The translations under genes were made by a program, and so were the position numbers. DNA of 7,026 nt from an uncultured Campylobacter sp. (GTDB lineage: Bacteria; Campylobacterota; Campylobacteria; Campylobacterales; Campylobacteraceae), in the NCBI RefSeq assembly GCF_938045775.1, contig NZ_CALIBH010000274.1, positions 1-7,026 on the forward strand, read 5' to 3'. The first letter of the stretch is position 1, and every line of letters begins with the position of its first letter. This document shows, piece after piece, positions 5,564-7,026 of this stretch. The notes beneath the pieces are model-generated. The model was not told the origin of the DNA. It saw nothing but the letters and a program-made list of their open reading frames with translations, and did not search any database.

Positions 5564-6577
5564 ATGAAACAGAGCTCGCTAGAGGGACTTTATGAAGAGC
5601 TAAATGGGCTTAAAAGTATGGCAGATAAGGAGGAATGCATCAATAGCACAATAAGAGACGCCATAAGAGCGAAAAATTTTGCATTTGCCACTCAAATTTG
5701 TGATTTTATAGTGAATGATGAAATTGGAAAATTCGGTGCGTTTTTAAGAATGAAGGCGCTAATGTGGCTCACAGATTATATCGCAAAAAATTTGGAAAAG
5801 AAGGAATATTCGAATTTTGTCTGCTTCGTGGACTGCCTATGGAAATTTAGATGGATAGCTCCAGACGCCGCTAAAAGCTCTATGATAGAAAAAGAGCTTA
5901 TAGACGAGATGAACGAGACGATGCTGTTTTACTACGAGAGCATAGAAGGGCTCTCGTTATCACGCTATTATAAGGCTTTGACGAATCAAAACATTGACAT
6001 GGGCGAGTCTAAAGAGGCGAAAGCGAACTACAAGATGTGGAAAAAGCTAGCCAAAGACGATATGGACGGCTGCGAGGCGTGCGAGGCATCGAGCGAGATC
6101 GCGTATTTAAATTTTGCGGGCGAGTATGAGGCGGCACTGGAGTTAGCTGCGCCGATAATCTCGGGCGAGCTAGGTTGTATCAAAGTGCCATATACAACCT
6201 ACGCGCCGATCTTATTTAGTATGGTAGCACTGGGTAGGATAGAGGAAGCGACGGCTTTGCTGCCAAAGGCCGCTGCAATGATCGAGTCAGATCCTCGCTT
6301 CATAAATCAGATCGCACCGCTAATCGAGATCGCCGTTAGGCTGGGAGAGCACGAAACAGCGCTAAGCTTGGCGCGTAAGCATTCGCACACTATACTCGAT
6401 AGCAACGACGATCTGAATTATTTAAAATTGCTTATCCCCATTGTCGCATTTGGAGATGAAAATACTTATAAAATGGCTTTAGAAATAGCAGGTAAATTTG
6501 ATGCTAGAAATCAAAACTTCTACTACGCCGATTATCTAAATAAATTTTACGAGGAATTTTCAGGGCTTGAAATTTGA
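5564..6577 (+). CDS. Uncharacterised helical-repeat (TPR-like) protein with CxxC motif
   Basis: I do not recognise a named gene. The 337-residue product has no signal peptide or membrane segment and is predicted to be a cytosolic, all-helical protein. The C-terminal half shows successive helix pairs with TPR-like spacing: IAYLNFAGEYEAALELA (179-195), YAPILFSMVALGRIEEATAL (213-232), LIEIAVRLGEHETALSLAR (253-271) and LLIPIVAFGDENTYKMALEIA (289-309). The N-terminal half is more divergent, with a similar pair near residues 27-50. A DGCEACEAS segment (Cys170, Cys173) and GELGC (Cys205) resemble a pattern I recall from unnamed TPR proteins of Gram-positive bacteria; this is memory, not a search. 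The start is set by GAGGAG and a TATAAT box. It is transcribed away from the operon as a single gene, so it need not share its function. Scaffolding or regulation by protein-protein contact is the usual role of such folds. Confidence 0.8.
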   Translation: MKQSSLEGLYEELNGLKSMADKEECINSTIRDAIRAKNFAFATQICDFIVNDEIGKFGAFLRMKALMWLTDYIAKNLEKKEYSNFVCFVDCLWKFRWIAPDAAKSSMIEKELIDEMNETMLFYYESIEGLSLSRYYKALTNQNIDMGESKEAKANYKMWKKLAKDDMDGCEACEASSEIAYLNFAGEYEAALELAAPIISGELGCIKVPYTTYAPILFSMVALGRIEEATALLPKAAAMIESDPRFINQIAPLIEIAVRLGEHETALSLARKHSHTILDSNDDLNYLKLLIPIVAFGDENTYKMALEIAGKFDARNQNFYYADYLNKFYEEFSGLEI

Positions 6578-6591
6578 CGGTTTAAAGACCT

Positions 6592-6620
6592 AGCGCGCTT
6601 TGCCCGCGAAGCAGGGCGCT
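6592..6620 (+). other. GC-rich hairpin 15 nt after the TPR-like gene (possible terminator)
   Basis: AGCGC (6592-6596) can pair with GCGCT (6616-6620), and inside it GCTTTG (6597-6602) pairs with CGAAGC (6607-6612) around a CCCG loop, leaving an AGG bulge. One inner pair is a T-G wobble. No T-run follows, so it is not a classic Rho-independent terminator; it could stall RNA polymerase or protect the 3' end. Confidence 0.4.
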
Positions 6621-6673
6621 ATTCCCAAGCGCGTGCAGCGAGATAGTTTAAAATTTGCAGCTCGATACTACTT

Positions 6674-6695
6674 CGCGCTCGCAGCGGCGAGCGTG
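6674..6695. other. Perfect 7-bp GC inverted repeat with 4-nt loop
   Basis: CGCTCGC (6676-6682) and GCGAGCG (6687-6693) are exact inverted copies around an AGCG loop. In RNA the stem extends by a G-T wobble and a C-G pair to 6674/6695. There is no T-run on either side, so a terminator is unlikely. Function is unknown. Confidence 0.5.
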
Positions 6696-7026
6696 GTCAA
6701 GTTTGCACCGAACGGACGTTGGCGGCGCGCGGTAAATTTTAGCCGCTTACTCGCGTACATCGATAGCCGATTGCCGAGAAATGATGATAGAGCGCATGCA
6801 TGGCATTAAATTTTAACTAGCTTGGTGCATATGAAAGCGAATATTTGCGGTGGCAATACACACATTCTAAATTTAAATCGTCGCGGAACGTAAAATTTAA
6901 ACCAAGTCCAGCATTAATCTCGCTGTAAAACATATAAGCTACAACAATAGCGTATCTCGCGCATCTTCACTTAGATTTAGCGGCAAATTTAAAGCGTGGC
7001 GCGACGGAATTTTAAAACAAAATTTC

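Larger units (their letters stand above)
1..7026. repeat. Dispersed, over-represented hexamer AAATTT
   Basis: By eye I count about 40 copies of the palindrome AAATTT, about one per 175 bp, in genes and in spacers. Examples are 459, 1314, 1785, 1814, 2055, 2062, 2259, 2449, 3366, 3378, 3542, 3548, 4397, 4804, 5133, 5374, 5465, 5472, 6734 and 6985. Equal base use would give about two. They fall in more than one reading frame. Confidence 0.7.
6578..7026. other. Gene-free tail of 449 bp
   Basis: I find no supportable gene on either strand. An open frame at 6600-6809 (69 codons) has no Shine-Dalgarno and a basic, low-information product, so I treat it as chance. The stretch mixes CG-rich segments with short A/T blocks and holds two hairpins (6592-6620, 6674-6695) and seven AAATTT hexamers. 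It may be decayed coding sequence or an untranslated region, but I cannot name a source gene. Confidence 0.5.

Noticed and set aside
6600..6809. 69-codon plus-strand open frame after the TPR-like gene
   Set aside because: No ribosome-binding site precedes it, it begins inside a hairpin, and the Arg/Ala-rich product looks like chance translation of non-coding DNA.
1..7026. CRISPR array, insertion sequence, tRNA or rRNA
   Set aside because: No regularly spaced repeats, no transposase or terminal inverted repeats, and no tRNA-like or rRNA segments were found on reading both strands.

Overview
The window looks like chromosome of a relatively GC-rich epsilonproteobacterium, most likely an oral-type Campylobacter of the C. 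gracilis / C. showae / C. rectus kind. The grounds are A-rich Shine-Dalgarno sites, a TATAAT box without a clear -35, proteins of Campylobacter character, and a striking excess of the hexamer AAATTT inside otherwise GC-balanced coding DNA. The species is an inference; no RNA gene or other marker fixes it.

Layout. Positions 1-5327 hold five genes on the minus strand that read as one tight operon, from 5327 towards position 1. In transcription order they are an N-carbamoyl-amino-acid hydrolase/allantoate amidohydrolase-like enzyme (4089-5327), an AbgA-like amidohydrolase (2762-4078), dipeptidase E (2053-2751), a DcuC-family membrane transporter (674-2041) and the N-terminal 220 codons of tripeptidase PepT (1-661, cut by the window edge). 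Gaps are 10, 10, 11 and 12 nt, and at each junction the TAA stop of one gene is the start of the next gene's Shine-Dalgarno sequence. A 236-bp divergent region (5328-5563) carries candidate promoters in both directions. On the plus strand a single gene (5564-6577) encodes a 337-residue, probably soluble, helical-repeat (TPR-like) protein of unknown function with a CxxC motif. The last 449 bp (6578-7026) have no gene I can support but contain two GC-rich hairpins and many AAATTT sites.

How the genes may work together. Four of the five operon products are hydrolases that release amino acids from small blocked or linked forms: carbamoyl-amino acids, aroyl/acyl-glutamate-type amides, Asp-X dipeptides and tripeptides. 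The fifth is a transporter of the DcuC family. The simplest reading is a scavenging operon that imports small anionic amino-acid conjugates or exchanges dicarboxylates, and frees amino acids such as aspartate and glutamate as carbon, nitrogen or fumarate-respiration precursors. The gene identities are well supported by motifs; the shared substrate is inference.
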